Below, in pieces: positions 1 to 12,190 of a stretch of DNA of 64,000 nt (position 1 is the stretch's first letter; every line of letters starts with the position of its first letter). The notes below the pieces were generated by a model. That model saw only the letters and a program-made list of their open reading frames with translations. It did no database searches and was not told the DNA's origin. A program made the translations under genes and the position numbers. Origin of the DNA: Halichoerus grypus (lineage: Eukaryota; Chordata; Mammalia; Carnivora; Phocidae). The stretch is taken from the NCBI RefSeq assembly GCF_964656455.1, contig NC_135718.1, forward strand, positions 54,465,008 to 54,529,007, given 5' to 3'.

Positions 1-2029
1 GAATGCCTGTGATATTTATCCCTGTCATCACTATTAATAAATGGCCTGATTTGTCAAGCAGGGGCAGATTCAAAGATGTCAATTAAGAAGAGAAAAAAGC
101 CCAGCTGTACTGTATTTATCTGTCAGGCAGATGCATGGTGGAGGAGAGGGCTCCAGAGCGTGGGGGCCCCCCGAGCCCACCCCCACCCTGCTGCCACTTT
201 CCTTCCACCTCCCTCACCTTCTCTCGTCCCTCTGTCTCTTCCCTCTCTGGTTTCATCCTCACGTCTGTCTTACTGCACGCTTGACTCTGTCTGTCCTTCA
301 CCTCTCGCCCCACCCTGCCCCAGCGCACTGGACGATCCCCCTCTCCTATCACTCTCTGCTTCCCCCACTATGATCCTGAATCTCCTCTTCCAGCTCCCCC
401 TCCCCTGAACCTTTGGTTGCTATGACCCTGGTCTTTCTCCACTGGCTTCCTTTATGATCTGGGCTCACAAAGCTTGTTCTGGATTCAGAGTGGTGAGTGG
501 ATGTAAGCCGTAGAAGGAAAATTATAAAAGCCACAAATCCGAAGGTTTTTACTTAAACTACAGCATCAACCAAACTTTTAGAGGGTTTCTGCTTTGAAAG
601 ATAAAATAAGATCCCAGGGAATCATTTTGACTGGGTCCCTGAATAATAGATTAAAATTGAAACTAGTGCCTGAACCTAAGTAAAAACTTCTCCCTCCTGC
701 ACCCCCCACCCCCGGCCCTGAACCAATCATGTCTGAGACCTGGGGGGCCCAGGACAGGACTTTCTCCAGGGACCAAGGGGTTCTAAATAGCACTGAGAGT
801 TCTCCTTCTAGATCTTGGATCTCTCCACTCAAGGAGTCACAGAGAAATGCCCCCAGGGAGGAAACCAGCCCCACGAGGGCCACTGCAGTCTAAGGGGGGT
901 CGAGGAAGGATGTGGGGATTTGTCCACTGTGGATGGGACCAAGGGAGCTCAGAGAGGTGACGATGCATCAGCCTGGTGCTCTCCACCACTGGCATGGTGG
1001 GGAAACTGGTGGCCTCTTCTAGAGAATACATGCCACTCAGACATCCCAAGCTGGGGCATGTGCTCTTTGCTGTCTGCCTCACTAGGGCCATGACTTTCTT
1101 CTCTGAGCCACAGTGAAAAGAATTCCCTGAATGGTTCTCTGGAAATGGGTCCCGAGCTGCTGGCGTAAGCAGAGATCCCTCCCCCTGGGCCTCCAGCCCC
1201 AGCCCCACAGCTCTCCAGCTCAGGATGATCTCACACTGCACAACACCAAGACTGACCACTGACATGGGGTGAGGGCTGGGTTGACCCTGGCTGAGACCAA
1301 GGGCTAGATTGCAGCCCATCCCAGGGTGGGTCAGTCCATGGTCAGGGAGAAGGGGAAGCCACATGGCCTCCAGCAGACCAGTGGTATTACCCATCTGGCC
1401 AGAGCCAGCTTCCCTGGGCCTCACCAACTGCGTGTGCACAGGAGGCCCTTCAGCCATATCCTGAGATGTCCCTGCATCCCTAGGGAAATGAGGAAACCTG
1501 CCCCAATCGGTCATAACACTTCTCAGGTGACCACCCCACCTCCTAGTTTACTACCTGCCAATTCCCCCCTCCTCTGCCTTCTGCCTACCCCCCAGGAACC
1601 AGCTGAGAGCATCTATCCCCGCACGCAGATGAGGAATCTGTCATTCATTCTGGAGCCTGAATTAGAATCCACGCTCCTTGCCCCATGGTCCTTCCTCTGT
1701 TCCACATCCTCAGGGACAGTCTGAGGATGATTACGTGATGACAGACCATACCTGAAGTTGATCTTTGAATTCTTGGGGAGACAAGTGTCATAGACATAGA
1801 AGTGATTGTCGCAGCCCCGAGCTGTGTGAACAGATTTATAAAGCCACTTGCCAGTGGTTCTATCGGAGCTCAGAGAGTCCAGGAATGCTGTGGGAGTCTG
1901 TTCCTGAGCTGCCAAGGACACCGTGAGCCACTGAAAGTCACTCTAGCCTCGTAAGTTGGCAGCGTGTTCTGCAAGCCTTTCTCTTGTCCCCTCTTCTATA
2001 GGTATCATTGGAATAATAATAAAATAATA

Positions 2030-2270
2030 ATGATGATAATAAACATTTGTTGGGCACATAATATATTCAAGGCAATGGGCTAAATATGTCCCATGCATTA
2101 TTTTGCTTATTGATGACAACAACCACATAGTTGAGGTACTATTATCTCCCCCTTACCAAAAGAGGAGACTGACGTTCAGGGGTGTTAAGTAATTTGCCCA
2201 AGGACACAGCCCGTAAATGGCACTCAGCACTTGAACTCGGATCTGTATTTCTCCAGAGCTGGAGCTTAGG
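2030..2270 (-). mobile_element. MIR SINE remnant
   Basis: AAACATTTGTTGGGCACATA, then TTGCCCAAGGACACAGCCCG and TTGAACTCGGATCTG are the antisense MIR order, nearly full length. Confidence 0.8.
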
Positions 2271-3059
2271 ACCAGATTTTTCCCTCCCTCCTGTCTTGAG
2301 GTCCAGCCCCCAGGGTGAGGCCTGGGTGAAGGTGCCCACGGAGGCAATTCTCCCCTCGGCAGCTGACACCAGGGTCTGTTCAACCAGGTGGTCGATGACT
2401 GAGTCTTAGTGCAAACTGGCCCTTGGCTCCTCTCAGGGAGCTTCTCTCTGCTCAGTCACTGAAGCAGGTGCTGTGGGTGCTCTCCCCATATGCACCCCCC
2501 TTACCATTCCAGAGCTCACTGACCCAACGGCCAAATGACATCATCTTCTTTTCTATGCCTGAGGATTTTCTCTTTGCTGACTGTGTAGGGAAGAAATGTC
2601 AGGGAATTAACAGCCCCTGGGAGCAGCCTTCAACCGAGGACTCCATCTCCCTTGCTCCTTGGGTGGTCCAACAGTGGGGCTTGGGCCGTTGCAGGTCTCC
2701 GAGCTCCCCAGCAGGGCTGGGCCCCACTCACCCACTGTGGTAACTGGCTCAGTAATGGCCCCCTTTCTTTCCCTACTGATGTCCCTGCACTGAGATAGGT
2801 GTCTCAGGGTGGGCTTCTGGAGGGACCCAAACTAACCCCCTTCCTCCCCACTCTCAGCAGTGTCCTCAGCGCCCAGAGCAGGAAAGTGGTGGGGGGATCT
2901 GACTAGGATGTAGGTACCATCTTCCTTCCCAAATCCCCGGATGGCTCCCCAGTGCCTCCAGAAGGGGTCCAGGGTCTCTAAGCCGGCATGCTCTGGCTCC
3001 TGCCCACCTCACCTTTGGATAGCCCTCTCTCCAAGAGGCTTCCACCATAACATAGTTTC

Positions 3060-3615
3060 ATGCCTGCAGGGCTCTGCCCACACAGCTCCCCCGAGCTGGC
3101 CTCCTCAGAGACCCCCTTTCCACCTGGTGAACACCTGCTCATCTTTCTTTTTTTTTTTTTTTTTAAAGATTTTATTTATTTATTTGAGAGAGAGAATGAG
3201 AGAGAGAGAGCACATGAGAGGGGGGAGGGTCAGAGGGAGAAGCAGACTCCCTGCCGAGCAGGGAGCCCGATGCGGGACTCGATCCCGGGACTCCAGGATC
3301 ATGACCTGAGCCGAAGGCAGTCGCCCAACCAACTGAGCCACCCAGGCACCCCCTGCTCATCTTTCAAGACTCCGCTTAAGGGTCGCTTCCTCTAGGGGAA
3401 GTCACTCGTGTCCCAGGGAAGTGATCCCTCCTGCCAGGGAGCCCCCGGCCGTCCTGAGCCTGCTTCTATCCCAGCCTCCGTGACCCATCGAGGGACGCAT
3501 CTGTGTATGAGGCCGACTGTCTCCCCAGATGCTGAGCTCCTTGAGGGCAGGGGTCAGTCTTATCCATCTTTTGTTGTCAGGCCAGCCCCCTGATAAATGT
3601 ACATTAAGTGAATGG
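3060..3615 (+). mobile_element. L2 3' end, split by SINE
   Basis: Sense L2: CTGGTGAACACCTGCTCATC, then after the SINE TCTTTCAAGACTCCGCTTAA and GCTGAGCTCCTTGAGGGCAG up to the ATTAAGTGAATGG end. The SINE at 3148-3351 interrupts it. Confidence 0.8.
3148..3351 (-). mobile_element. Can-SINE (SINEC), inserted in an L2
   Basis: Complete element on the - strand: tRNA-like head (reverse GAGCCACCCAGGCACC) at the right, A-rich tail at the left. A perfect 14-base target duplication CCTGCTCATCTTTC flanks it (3134-3147 and 3352-3365). The target was an L2 element. Confidence 0.95.
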
Positions 3616-3859
3616 TAGTGTGTCTGAGGAGAGAGGAGGGGCAGGGGGGAGGCAACTCAGGGAGCTGGACCTCACCGCACAGGCTTGTTTGCTTCTGTGA
3701 TGATCTCAGAACCTGTCCCTGCTCCAGCAGCCTGACAACTGGGCCCAGTTAGTCCCATGGCCCCCTGGCTCTGTCCCTTGCTTGCCCTGGTCAGTCAGCC
3801 AACTTCTAAACTGGGGTCTCCTCTGTACCCACCACATCCCAATGATCAATGGAGAGGGC

Positions 3860-4080
3860 CTGATATCCTGGAAGGTGCACCGACCTGGCTTTAAGCCCAC
3901 ATCGGACCTTCAGCAGGTTATTTGGCTTCTGTTTACCCATCTGAGCCTCAGTTTCCCCAACTGTAACAAGGGGAATAATACAACAGTCTTCCTTCCAGGG
4001 GCGCCATAAGCATTCAAGACGATAACCACGAAAGGGCCCAGCACGTCCCCTGGAATGTGGGGGTGCTCTCCATAAGCAAC
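3860..4080 (+). mobile_element. MIR SINE remnant
   Basis: Sense MIR core: CATCTGAGCCTCAGTTTCCC, TGTAACAAGGGGAATAATAC and the GGGCCCAGCACGTCCCCTGG end. A second antisense MIR-like piece follows at 4100-4215 (CCCAAGGTCACAGAGCC). Confidence 0.75.
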
Positions 4081-5049
4081 TGCACAGGACAGGGGAGACT
4101 TTTGCCAAGTTTCGTCTAGTCGCTCCATTTCGCAAATGGGCGAACAAAGGCCCATAGAACGGTCATCCCCCCAAGGTCACAGAGCCTATCAGGGATAGAA
4201 CTGGAGTTCTGAGCTCCTTGGCTGTGCTCTTTCCTTCGCCCTAGATGGCTTCTTTGCAACCACCCTTGTTGAGCTAAAATAGCTTAAAATGTCTTCTTTT
4301 CCCACCTGTCCCCACAGTGGGTCCCGGTGCAGAGTTTCCCAGAGGCTCCTCATCTACTACCCCAGCCCTGGCAAGTCTTCCCCACACCTGGCTGCCCACA
4401 CCTGCTCATACGCCCCCACCTTCATCAGCAAAGACTTATCGTCTCCTAGGTGTGGAACTCGGGGCTGCAAGGCGGAGGGGGCTGACGGGCTGGGGGCAGG
4501 GGGCTGGGGGCTGGGAAGTCTCTCTCCCATGATTTTCTCCCCAGACTGCAAGCTCTCTCAGCAAGAAGTCCAGACATGAGACTGGCTGGGGGACAGGGTG
4601 ACCCCACATTCATTCTTGCGGATGTCTGCTGACCTCCCAGGATGCCCTAGGCTCTGGGTGAGGCTTTGGGGGATCTAGAGCTATGTGTACCCCACGATGC
4701 TCAGGGTCAGGGAAGAGGAGCCAGCAGGCAAAGAAGGACCTGCTCGTGTGAGAGCAAACACCCCTCAAGGCGAACCCCAGGCACGTGAGAGTGAGGGCAG
4801 TAGCAGTGTGACTCCCTCCAGGGCTCAGTCCACTTGTCATCTGGGTGTCTTAACCCCACTAACAGATCCGAAGGGCCCGCGGAATGTCTGCGATTGGACC
4901 GACTTGCAGAGAGGGGCCCACTCATGGAGAAGGAAGTTGGGGGGGATTGCCTGCTTCCCTTCCCCAGCCTTCTCCTTCCCTCCCTTCCCCATCCTTCTCC
5001 CCATCCCCTCCCCCGCAGCCCCCGTTCCTGCCCCTCCCCCACTCAAAGA

Positions 5050-5235
5050 GTCCTATTAATAACTTGTGATACCATTAGCTTTTGCTGTCACCGGCGCCGA
5101 CAACTCAGAAGCCCCCGAGAGCTGTCTGCAAAGACACAATAAATGAGAACTCTTAATTAACACCTTCCTTAACTAAATAAATTAATTTTATGCGGTCATG
5201 ATGTCAGCGATGTGACTTGCTGATGACAGAGGCGA
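5050..5235. promoter_or_regulatory. Candidate distal regulatory element (AT-rich island)
   Basis: An abrupt AT-rich island in GC-rich DNA with TTAATTAA (5153-5160), ATTAATTTTA, TGATGTCA and TGCTGATGACA (a MAF half-site-like motif at 5218-5228). No repeat family is recognised. Function is inferred from motif density only. Confidence 0.3.
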
Positions 5236-5384
5236 CTTGGAGAGACTTGGCAGGGGCTGCAGGGCAGGAGCGGCTTGTTAACCTCTGCGGGCCTCGGAGG
5301 GCAGCGGGACCATGGGGTGAGGGGTGGACATGCGGGCGGGGAACCCGGGACCGGGCAGCCGACAGGGGAGCCAGGGTGGTGCAG

Positions 5385-5560
5385 CCGATGGGCCTCCCTC
5401 GTCCTAGTGGCCCTGGCAAGCTGCTTAGCTTCTCGGGGTCTCTGTTCTCCTCATCTGTAAAATGGGTGTCATCTCTTGCCGTGCCTCTTTCTCGGGACCA
5501 TGGAGAAGACGAAAAGGTGCTGGAGAGAAGGGGTTTTATAAACTATAAAGTGCTGTGCAC
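5385..5560 (+). mobile_element. MIR SINE remnant
   Basis: Sense MIR: CTCCTCATCTGTAAAATGGG and TATAAAGTGCTGTGCAC. It lies just to the right of an AT-rich candidate element. Confidence 0.65.
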
Positions 5561-6224
5561 GTGTGAGAAATGATAGCACCCCCTTCCACTGCTGGAGAGT
5601 TAGGGCTAGCAGGGCAGTTCTCCTGTGCTTCCCTCACTGCACACACAGGAAGAAACGCTCCCCAGGCAGCCCTGAGCCTCCCGGAGGACACCCTGGCACA
5701 GGGAGAACACCTCCAAGCACAACGCCCTCAGAAAGCCCCCGGTGTCCCCCCCCCCCAACTCAGCTGAGTGCTTAGAGCCAATGAGGCCAGGACTGTGGCA
5801 CTCGTCCCACGGGCTCCCATCAGAGAGGAAATCTGCCCGTGCCCCGGGCTGACCCTGCCCCACCTGCAGGAGCCTCTCATCCAGCCCTGGGTCGGAGGAC
5901 CAGAAACCAGCCCCAGGCTCTGACTTCAACCCTGACCCGGACAACTCAGGCCCTGCTCTGCCCCGGCCCTGGCCAAATTCTTCATATGGGATCCCGCTGT
6001 TGCTGGAGTGAGCCCCTGACTTCAACCCCTGGCCGTACCCCCCGTCCAGCCCACCCTGACACCCCTCAGTCCCAGGGCCAGCCTGCGCCCTGGCTGGGTG
6101 CCAGGCCCGGGACACTCTCTGCCCCAGCCCCTCAGGACCATGCTGTGCTCTAACGCACCTCAGCCTCGTCTTGGGGGAGATGGAACCTGAAGTGATCGGA
6201 GCCCGGACCCACGTGGGAAGCGGC

Positions 6225-6395
6225 AGAGCCCCAGCTGGGGTCCACTTGCATGTGAGCAGCTGTGTGACATCGGCCAGGTCACCAACTTCACGCACTTCAG
6301 TGTCCCCGTCTAAGAAATGGGCTAACAGTGCCCTTCACGCAAGGCTGTGGTGGCATTACAGAGGTCACTGTTCTTGGCGCAGGCCTGGGGACACA
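6225..6395 (+). mobile_element. MIR SINE remnant
   Basis: AGCTGTGTGACATCGGCCAG and the GTGTCCCCGTCTAAGAAATG stretch match the MIR core, sense. Confidence 0.65.
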
Positions 6396-7101
6396 ATGAG
6401 CGCCTCGCCATTGCGAGTTACCGCATCTTTCCACCCCTTGCCTGCCGCAAAGCCGGCCTTCCAGCCCCAGAGCCCCGGGGACCAACCCCCCGGAGTGGGA
6501 AGGGCCCTCGGGGTGCCTGATGTTCCTTTGCCCAAAGGCCCTCCACAGCTTCCCTTCAGGTGGTCCTCGGCTTCAGCTCGTATGCCCCAAGGGACGGAGT
6601 ACTCACTACCCAAGGCAGACATTGGGAGGGAGCTCAGCGTGAGGGAGGGTTCTCCTACTAAGTTGGAACGTGACCCCTTGGAACATCCACAGGTCCCCAG
6701 TAGCCTGAACCTGCCCCGCTCCTGGTGAGCCCTCCACGTGCGGCCGTCACCAGAGTCCATGCCGGAGTTCAGCTTCTCTGGTCTTTCAATCAGGGTGCCT
6801 TGGAGAAAGGCAACCCGAAGACCAAGACAACCCAGGGTGTCACTCCCCTTCTCTTCACCCTGATAGCTTTCCTCCCGGTCCCCAGCCATCACGCCGAGCT
6901 CTCCCGATGCCCCAGGGTCTCCAGTGCCTCCACTCATGTGGAACTGGCACATTGTAGCATTAACAAGTGTTCCTTCTCCTGTGATTCCATTTTGGAAGCT
7001 GGGACTGTTGACCTAATTCACCCAAAGGAATGACTTCCTAATGAAATTATGGATGTCAGGGCGTCTTGGTGGAAGGGAGATTTGCAGATAAGAGCCTTCT
7101 T

Positions 7102-7303
7102 TTTGTTTAAGATTTTATTTATTTATTTTGTTTTAGAGAGAAAGAGCGTGAGTGGGGGGAGCAGCAGAGGGAGAGAATCTCAAGCAGACTTTGCACTGAG
7201 CACGGAGCCTGACACGGAGCTCGATCTCACGACCCTGAGATCGTAACCGGAGCTGAAACCGAGAATCAGATGCTTAACCAACTGAGCCACCCAGGCGCCC
7301 TGG
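7102..7303 (-). mobile_element. Can-SINE (SINEC)
   Basis: Complete - strand element with the head at 7303. The 13-base duplication TAAGAGCCTTCTT lies at 7089-7101 and 7304-7316. Its body is of the older subfamily type (CAGACTTTGCACTGAGCAC). Confidence 0.93.
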
Positions 7304-7663
7304 TAAGAGCCTTCTTAATGCCCCTCGAATCATACCACCCTACGGGCTGCCAGGCTCCCCTTCCTGGTAAGATTTTTCCTACACAGAGCCTTGGGCACGC
7401 TTTGGAACCTGAAGCCTGCTCCTCGGCAGGAGGGCTTAGCCGAAGCAGCTGGGACAGCCGCGGCTTTAGGAATAACTTCTGAGCCCCCAGAAGGCAGGAG
7501 TGGGGGGGGTTGATTTTTGAGTCCTCTTGGAGACTGGGATCTGCAATCAATCTGGCAATTACCAGGCCAGGTGTGAAGTGGCTGCTGGATTCCAGGCTCC
7601 CGCATCCCCCGCCCCCGGGCTCCTCTCCTTTTCTGAAGGAGGGGCTCTGCTGCTCCCTGTGGT

Positions 7664-7812
7664 GCCTCCTGCCTCCCTGCCTCCTGCCTCCCTGCCTCCT
7701 GCCTCCTGCCTCCCTGCCTCCTGCCTCCCTGCCTCCTGCCTCCCTGCCTCCCTGCCTCCCTGCCTCCCTGCCTCCTGCCTCCCTGCCCCTTGCCTCCTTG
7801 CCTCCCTGCTTC
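7664..7812. repeat. CCTGCCTC minisatellite
   Basis: About 150 bases of alternating CCTGCCTC and CCTCCTGC units, a pure polypyrimidine-biased tract on the + strand. The other strand is GGAGGCAGG-rich and could form quadruplex or triplex structures. The open frames across it are artefacts of the repeat. Confidence 0.95.
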
Positions 7813-9339
7813 CCAGACACAGCTGCTGAGGAGTCCAGCTGGTTGTACCTCTTTCCGGACACTGTCACCTGGGCAGGGTCATAGGGTGGGCTGGGAGGAG
7901 GGGGCCCAGATGGCAGGGCTCAGTGAGGGAGCAGGGGGACACCCCCCCCCAGGCCCACAGCACAGAGGTTGGGGCAGTCTGGGCTCCTGGGCATCACCCT
8001 GGTCAGATCCGGGCAGCCTCTAGGGGCCTTTTCCAACCCCTCCACATCCACATCCGAGGTAGGTCGGAGGATATAGCAGGGGTTTCCAGGGACTGAATTT
8101 TCGGAGGCCCGATCCAGGGGAGCAGAGAGCTGTCTGTCCTACATTCGCCATCTGCCCAGCTGACCAAGCCCGGGGGCTGCTGGCCATTGAAACAGTTCAG
8201 CTCCACATCCCCCTAACCAAGCCCCACTCCAGCCCTCCCACACCTGGAGAAGCGAGTGGCTTGTCAGGATTGCCTAAAGGGGGGAGCGATGAGGTTTAAG
8301 AGAACTGGGGGCTGTCCCAGGAAAGACACAGCACTGCCTTGAAAAAGCTCAGATTAATGGGGGCTCTGTTTTCCCTTTCTGCCCCCCTCCTGTGCTGTGT
8401 GAACTTGGATGATTCCCCTCCCCTCTCTGAGCCTCCAGACCCCACCTATACCAGGAGGGTGGGATCAGAGGATCTGGCTTGGGGGGGCAGGGGCAGAGTC
8501 CGGGACTCTCAGGGCTTAGACCATGACCCTAGGGTTTTCCAAAGTGGGCAGCAGGCATGAGCTTTCCCAAATTCAGCATCCCAGAGGCCCCAGGAAATGT
8601 AGGCTGGTTGCAGCCAGGTCCCCCATGGTTGAAGATTCATTTGAGGTCTTACACCCCAGATCCTGAGCTCCAGCTCTCTCCCCTCCCTCCAGAGCCTGGG
8701 CTGGGGTGGGAGGCTAGTACCTGGAGGGGCTCAGCTCAACCCTGAGCTGTTGCATACCAGGACCCAGGGCCACCACAGTGAGGGGCGATGGAGCTTTGGG
8801 GCTTCGCGGGCTGCTGGAGCCTCCAGAGCAGGGTAGTGGGACCTTGAGAGTATTTTATTTCCCAAGGGCTTCATGGGCCACTCCTCAGGGCTGGTGGCAG
8901 CAGTCTCCACCCATAAGCAGGAGCCCAGGAGCCAATAAATTCAAATCACAGGCCCCCACCGCCTCTCCTGACCCCGGATGGACTCTCTGAGCCTCCTCCC
9001 AACACATGATTTGAGAGCCTCACCTGCTGATTCCCCTTCCTGACCCCTGCTTCTAGAGCTCAGTTACCTCCTGGAAGAGGCCAGTGGTGAGAGCCAAGGG
9101 GTCGTGCTCTGGGAGGAGGCAGGAAGGGTGCCTTCTTCTTCTTTAAGGTCTGAGTAGCTCAGGTGTTAGCAGGAAGTATCTGATTGCTCCTCTCTGGTCC
9201 CTTATAATCTTCCCTGTCTCCTCCTCGAACTCTTCCTCCTCCCTCCGTACCCAGTGAAAGATAGAATCATTCTAATGCAGCTAACTATGCCCTTTGTCAG
9301 ATGGCACACAGGTGGTCAGAGAGAAGAGATCCCTCCACC

Positions 9340-9656
9340 CACCCACCGGCACATCACCCATCCATCCACCCATCCATCCATCCAGCCAGCCAGCCAGCCA
9401 GCCAGCCATCCTCCCATCCACCCATCCATTCACCCACCCATCCATCCACCTACCCATTCATCCATCCACCTATCCATCCACCCATCCACCCACCCATCCA
9501 CCCATCCACCCATCTAACCATCCACCATCCCTCCATCTATTCACCCATCCATCCATCCACCCATCCATCTACCCGCCCATCCATCCATCCATCTACACAC
9601 ACATCCATCCACCCACTCACATGCCCACCTGCCTACCCACCCATCCATCCATCTAT

Positions 9657-9691
<35 letters not shown>

Positions 9692-9925
9692 TCCTCCCAT
9701 CCACCCATCCACCCACCCATCCACCCATCCACCCATCCTTCCATCCAACCATCCACCATCCCTCCATCCACCCACCCATTCATCCATCCACCCATCCATC
9801 CATCTATCTACACACACATCCATCCACCCACTCACATGCCCACCTGCCTACCCACCCATCCATCCATCCACCCATCCATTCATCCACCCATCCATCCATC
9901 TATCCATCCAACCACCCAGCATGCC
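9340..9925. repeat. Compound CATC/CCAG tetranucleotide array with higher-order duplication
   Basis: Nearly 600 bases of CATCCATCCACC-type units with two embedded CCAG runs (from 9382 and 9657). The landmark CTCACATGCCCACCTGCCTA occurs twice, at 9616 and 9831, a 215-base offset, so whole blocks have been duplicated as well as single units. All frames stay open simply because the unit lacks stop codons. Confidence 0.96.
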
Positions 9926-12029
9926 CTCTGCCTGTAGTGTCAGACCAAGGGCCAGGCAGACCAAAAAGGAATCCAACAGCCTCTGTCCCCAGGAAACTCC
10001 AGGCCAACTGCCCTGGGGCAGAGCAGGGTGGGCAAGGCCCCAAGGCACCCAGGCACCAGCACCTATTCTTCCCAAAGAGACAAGGATAAAGTCAACCAGT
10101 CACCAAGGGTGACTCCGGCAGCCCCAATACCCACCATTCAAGGGGTTATAGAGTGGCCGAGAAGAGGAACACTCGGATGTCATCTAGGACAAACACCCCA
10201 TTGGACAGGAGGAAAGCATTATGCCAAGTGAAGAGAACAGTGTGAGTGGAGGTGAGGAGTAGTTAGATAAGCAAGTCTGAGTACAGTGCCTGAGGGCAGA
10301 ATGGGGGACAGAATGGCCCAGCTGAAGAGCTGGCGTGCAGGGCGACTGGCAGGGTGGACAGGATGTTATCACCCACATTCCATCACCAGCTCCTCTCTGG
10401 CCTGCACATATGCAGGGGTCACCCCAGACCCACTGCTCTGCATCTCTTCCTCTCTGTCCAGGAGGCCCCTCTCTCGGGCCAGTTGGCTGGCAGTTGATAG
10501 ACGCAGTCACAACCCCCATTACATCTCCATTGCCCACAATTCTTTCCCTAATTTTTCTTGCTAAGAGACAGTTTTTAAAAATGAGTCCCTGAGCTCAGCC
10601 CTTTCCAGCCTCGTTAATTTCATGCCCCACCTCATTTGTTCGGGGGACCTACTTTCCCCTCGCCCGCTGCCGCCTTCCTCCCGCCAGCTATATTGGGATC
10701 TCTGTTCCGTCCTCAGTAACCTTGTGCGCCGCTCAGAGTTCTGCGGCTGTTTTTCCCTGCCAAGGAACTCTGGACTCGAAGGGACCGCAGAGGTCATCTG
10801 TTCACATCCAACCCCCTCCTCATGCCCGAAACTGGAATCCCTTTTCCAGCATCCCTGCCCAAGGTTATCCGGTCCCAGCTGCATTCCTCCAAGGACAGGC
10901 TGCGTACGGTCCACAAGACAGCCTCACTGCTGCAGGGCAGCCTTCCCCGGGCCCGAGTGCTTCCAGAAAGGCGGAAAAGACATGAGTGAGACTCCTTTGC
11001 CATGGTTCCCTCTGTGTGTTCTGTCTGAGTCAAGTTCCCCGCACACTACCATCAGCCTCCAAGAGCAGGGCTCATGGCATGCCTGTCTTGGGCATCCCTT
11101 GGACCACGTGTTCTTTGGGTACTTTGGATGAGCAGGACATGTCCTTTGCTTGCAGTCTTGTCAGTGATGGGACTCTCGAACCTGTCTGCGTGCCTCCAGC
11201 GCAGGAAAGTGCTGACCTAGAAACTTCTTCTCCGTTTCAGTTGAAAATCCCCATTTCTGTAGCTAACTCTGCCTTCAGGAGTCACCCAGAGCAAGCAGAA
11301 TTCCTCTTCTGTGGGACAGACCCTCAGATGTTTAAGAACAACCATCACTTTCCCTCCAAGTTCAATGTCAGAATTCATTCAGTCATCCTGCCTCTGGCCT
11401 GGGTTTTGTGGCCCAGGCACCCACACTCCTCCCAGGGGGACACACGGCAATTCACCGATGTCCATGCCTGGGTGTAGTCCCTCTGGCCATGGTGTGAGCA
11501 GAGCTGACAGATGTCACCTGTCACAGCAGCGTGAGCTTGCCCTGCCGCTCTGGCAGTCCTGCTCTCACCGCTGGTTCCTGCTCCTGTCTCCCCAGGAGAG
11601 CCAGGCAGGGAGCAACCTCACCCACTCTGCATCTCAAGTGGACAAAGCACTCAGGGACGGGGCTCCCAAGAGGTCTATGCCTGGAATCTCCACAGCTGAC
11701 TTTTCTCTCGCTCCTCACCCCTGCTATCAGGCCATGCCCACATACACCTGCTCTGAGCAGGCTCTTCAGCCTCCCGACTGTTACCCTGGGCCCCCCCGTA
11801 CAGCAGCTGATGCTGCAGGCCATCTCTCTTCGCGTTTATGATGCACAGCCCTAGTCCAGTCCTCCAACTCTCGAGGGACTCTTGTCCCAGTAGGCTGCTC
11901 AGTCTCCCACTCCACCCCTGCCGTGCAGACCTTCAGTGGATTTGCACCCTCAGCCCACCCCTCCTCACCGCACACTGGCCTTGACTCATGCCTGCTTTCA
12001 AAGACCCTCCGGGCGGGCGGTCCCCAGTC

Positions 12030-12190
12030 TACCTTATAGCGCCCGCTGAGCTGTGAACAGGGCTTTCACCACTTTCTGAAGCCTTCCATCTCCTTCAAGA
12101 TCAAGCCCCGACTCCTGTCTTCCAGAAAGCGTGGTGCAATATCCCCATGTCACTCAGGGTGCCTGCCATACCCATGTCCCCTTGTAGCTA
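12030..12190 (+). mobile_element. Possible L2 remnant
   Basis: Weak match by eye: CTTCAAGATCAAGCCCCGACTC with flanking L2-like text. Low certainty. Confidence 0.35.

Larger units (their letters stand above)
1..9339. other. GC-rich intergenic DNA, left part
   Basis: No supported exon. It contains the MIR, L2, SINE and minisatellite copies listed and the AT-rich candidate element at 5.1 kb. Open frames here lack family resemblance and splice context. By synteny this is probably the UNC5B-PCBD1 spacer. Confidence 0.7.

Noticed and set aside
837..1514. 225-codon - strand frame in GC-rich intergenic DNA
   Set aside because: No family resemblance, codon pattern or splice context. Similar long frames at 5606-6295, 12280-13140, 21134-21844, 24264-24830 and 36042-36635 were rejected for the same reason.
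7266..7868. 200-codon - strand frame with GGREAGGREA-type repeats
   Set aside because: Produced by the CCTGCCTC minisatellite and an adjoining SINE.
9294..10112. Frames encoding HPST-type repetitive proteins
   Set aside because: All frames of a stop-free tetranucleotide array are open. It has no signal peptide, conserved flank or gene context.
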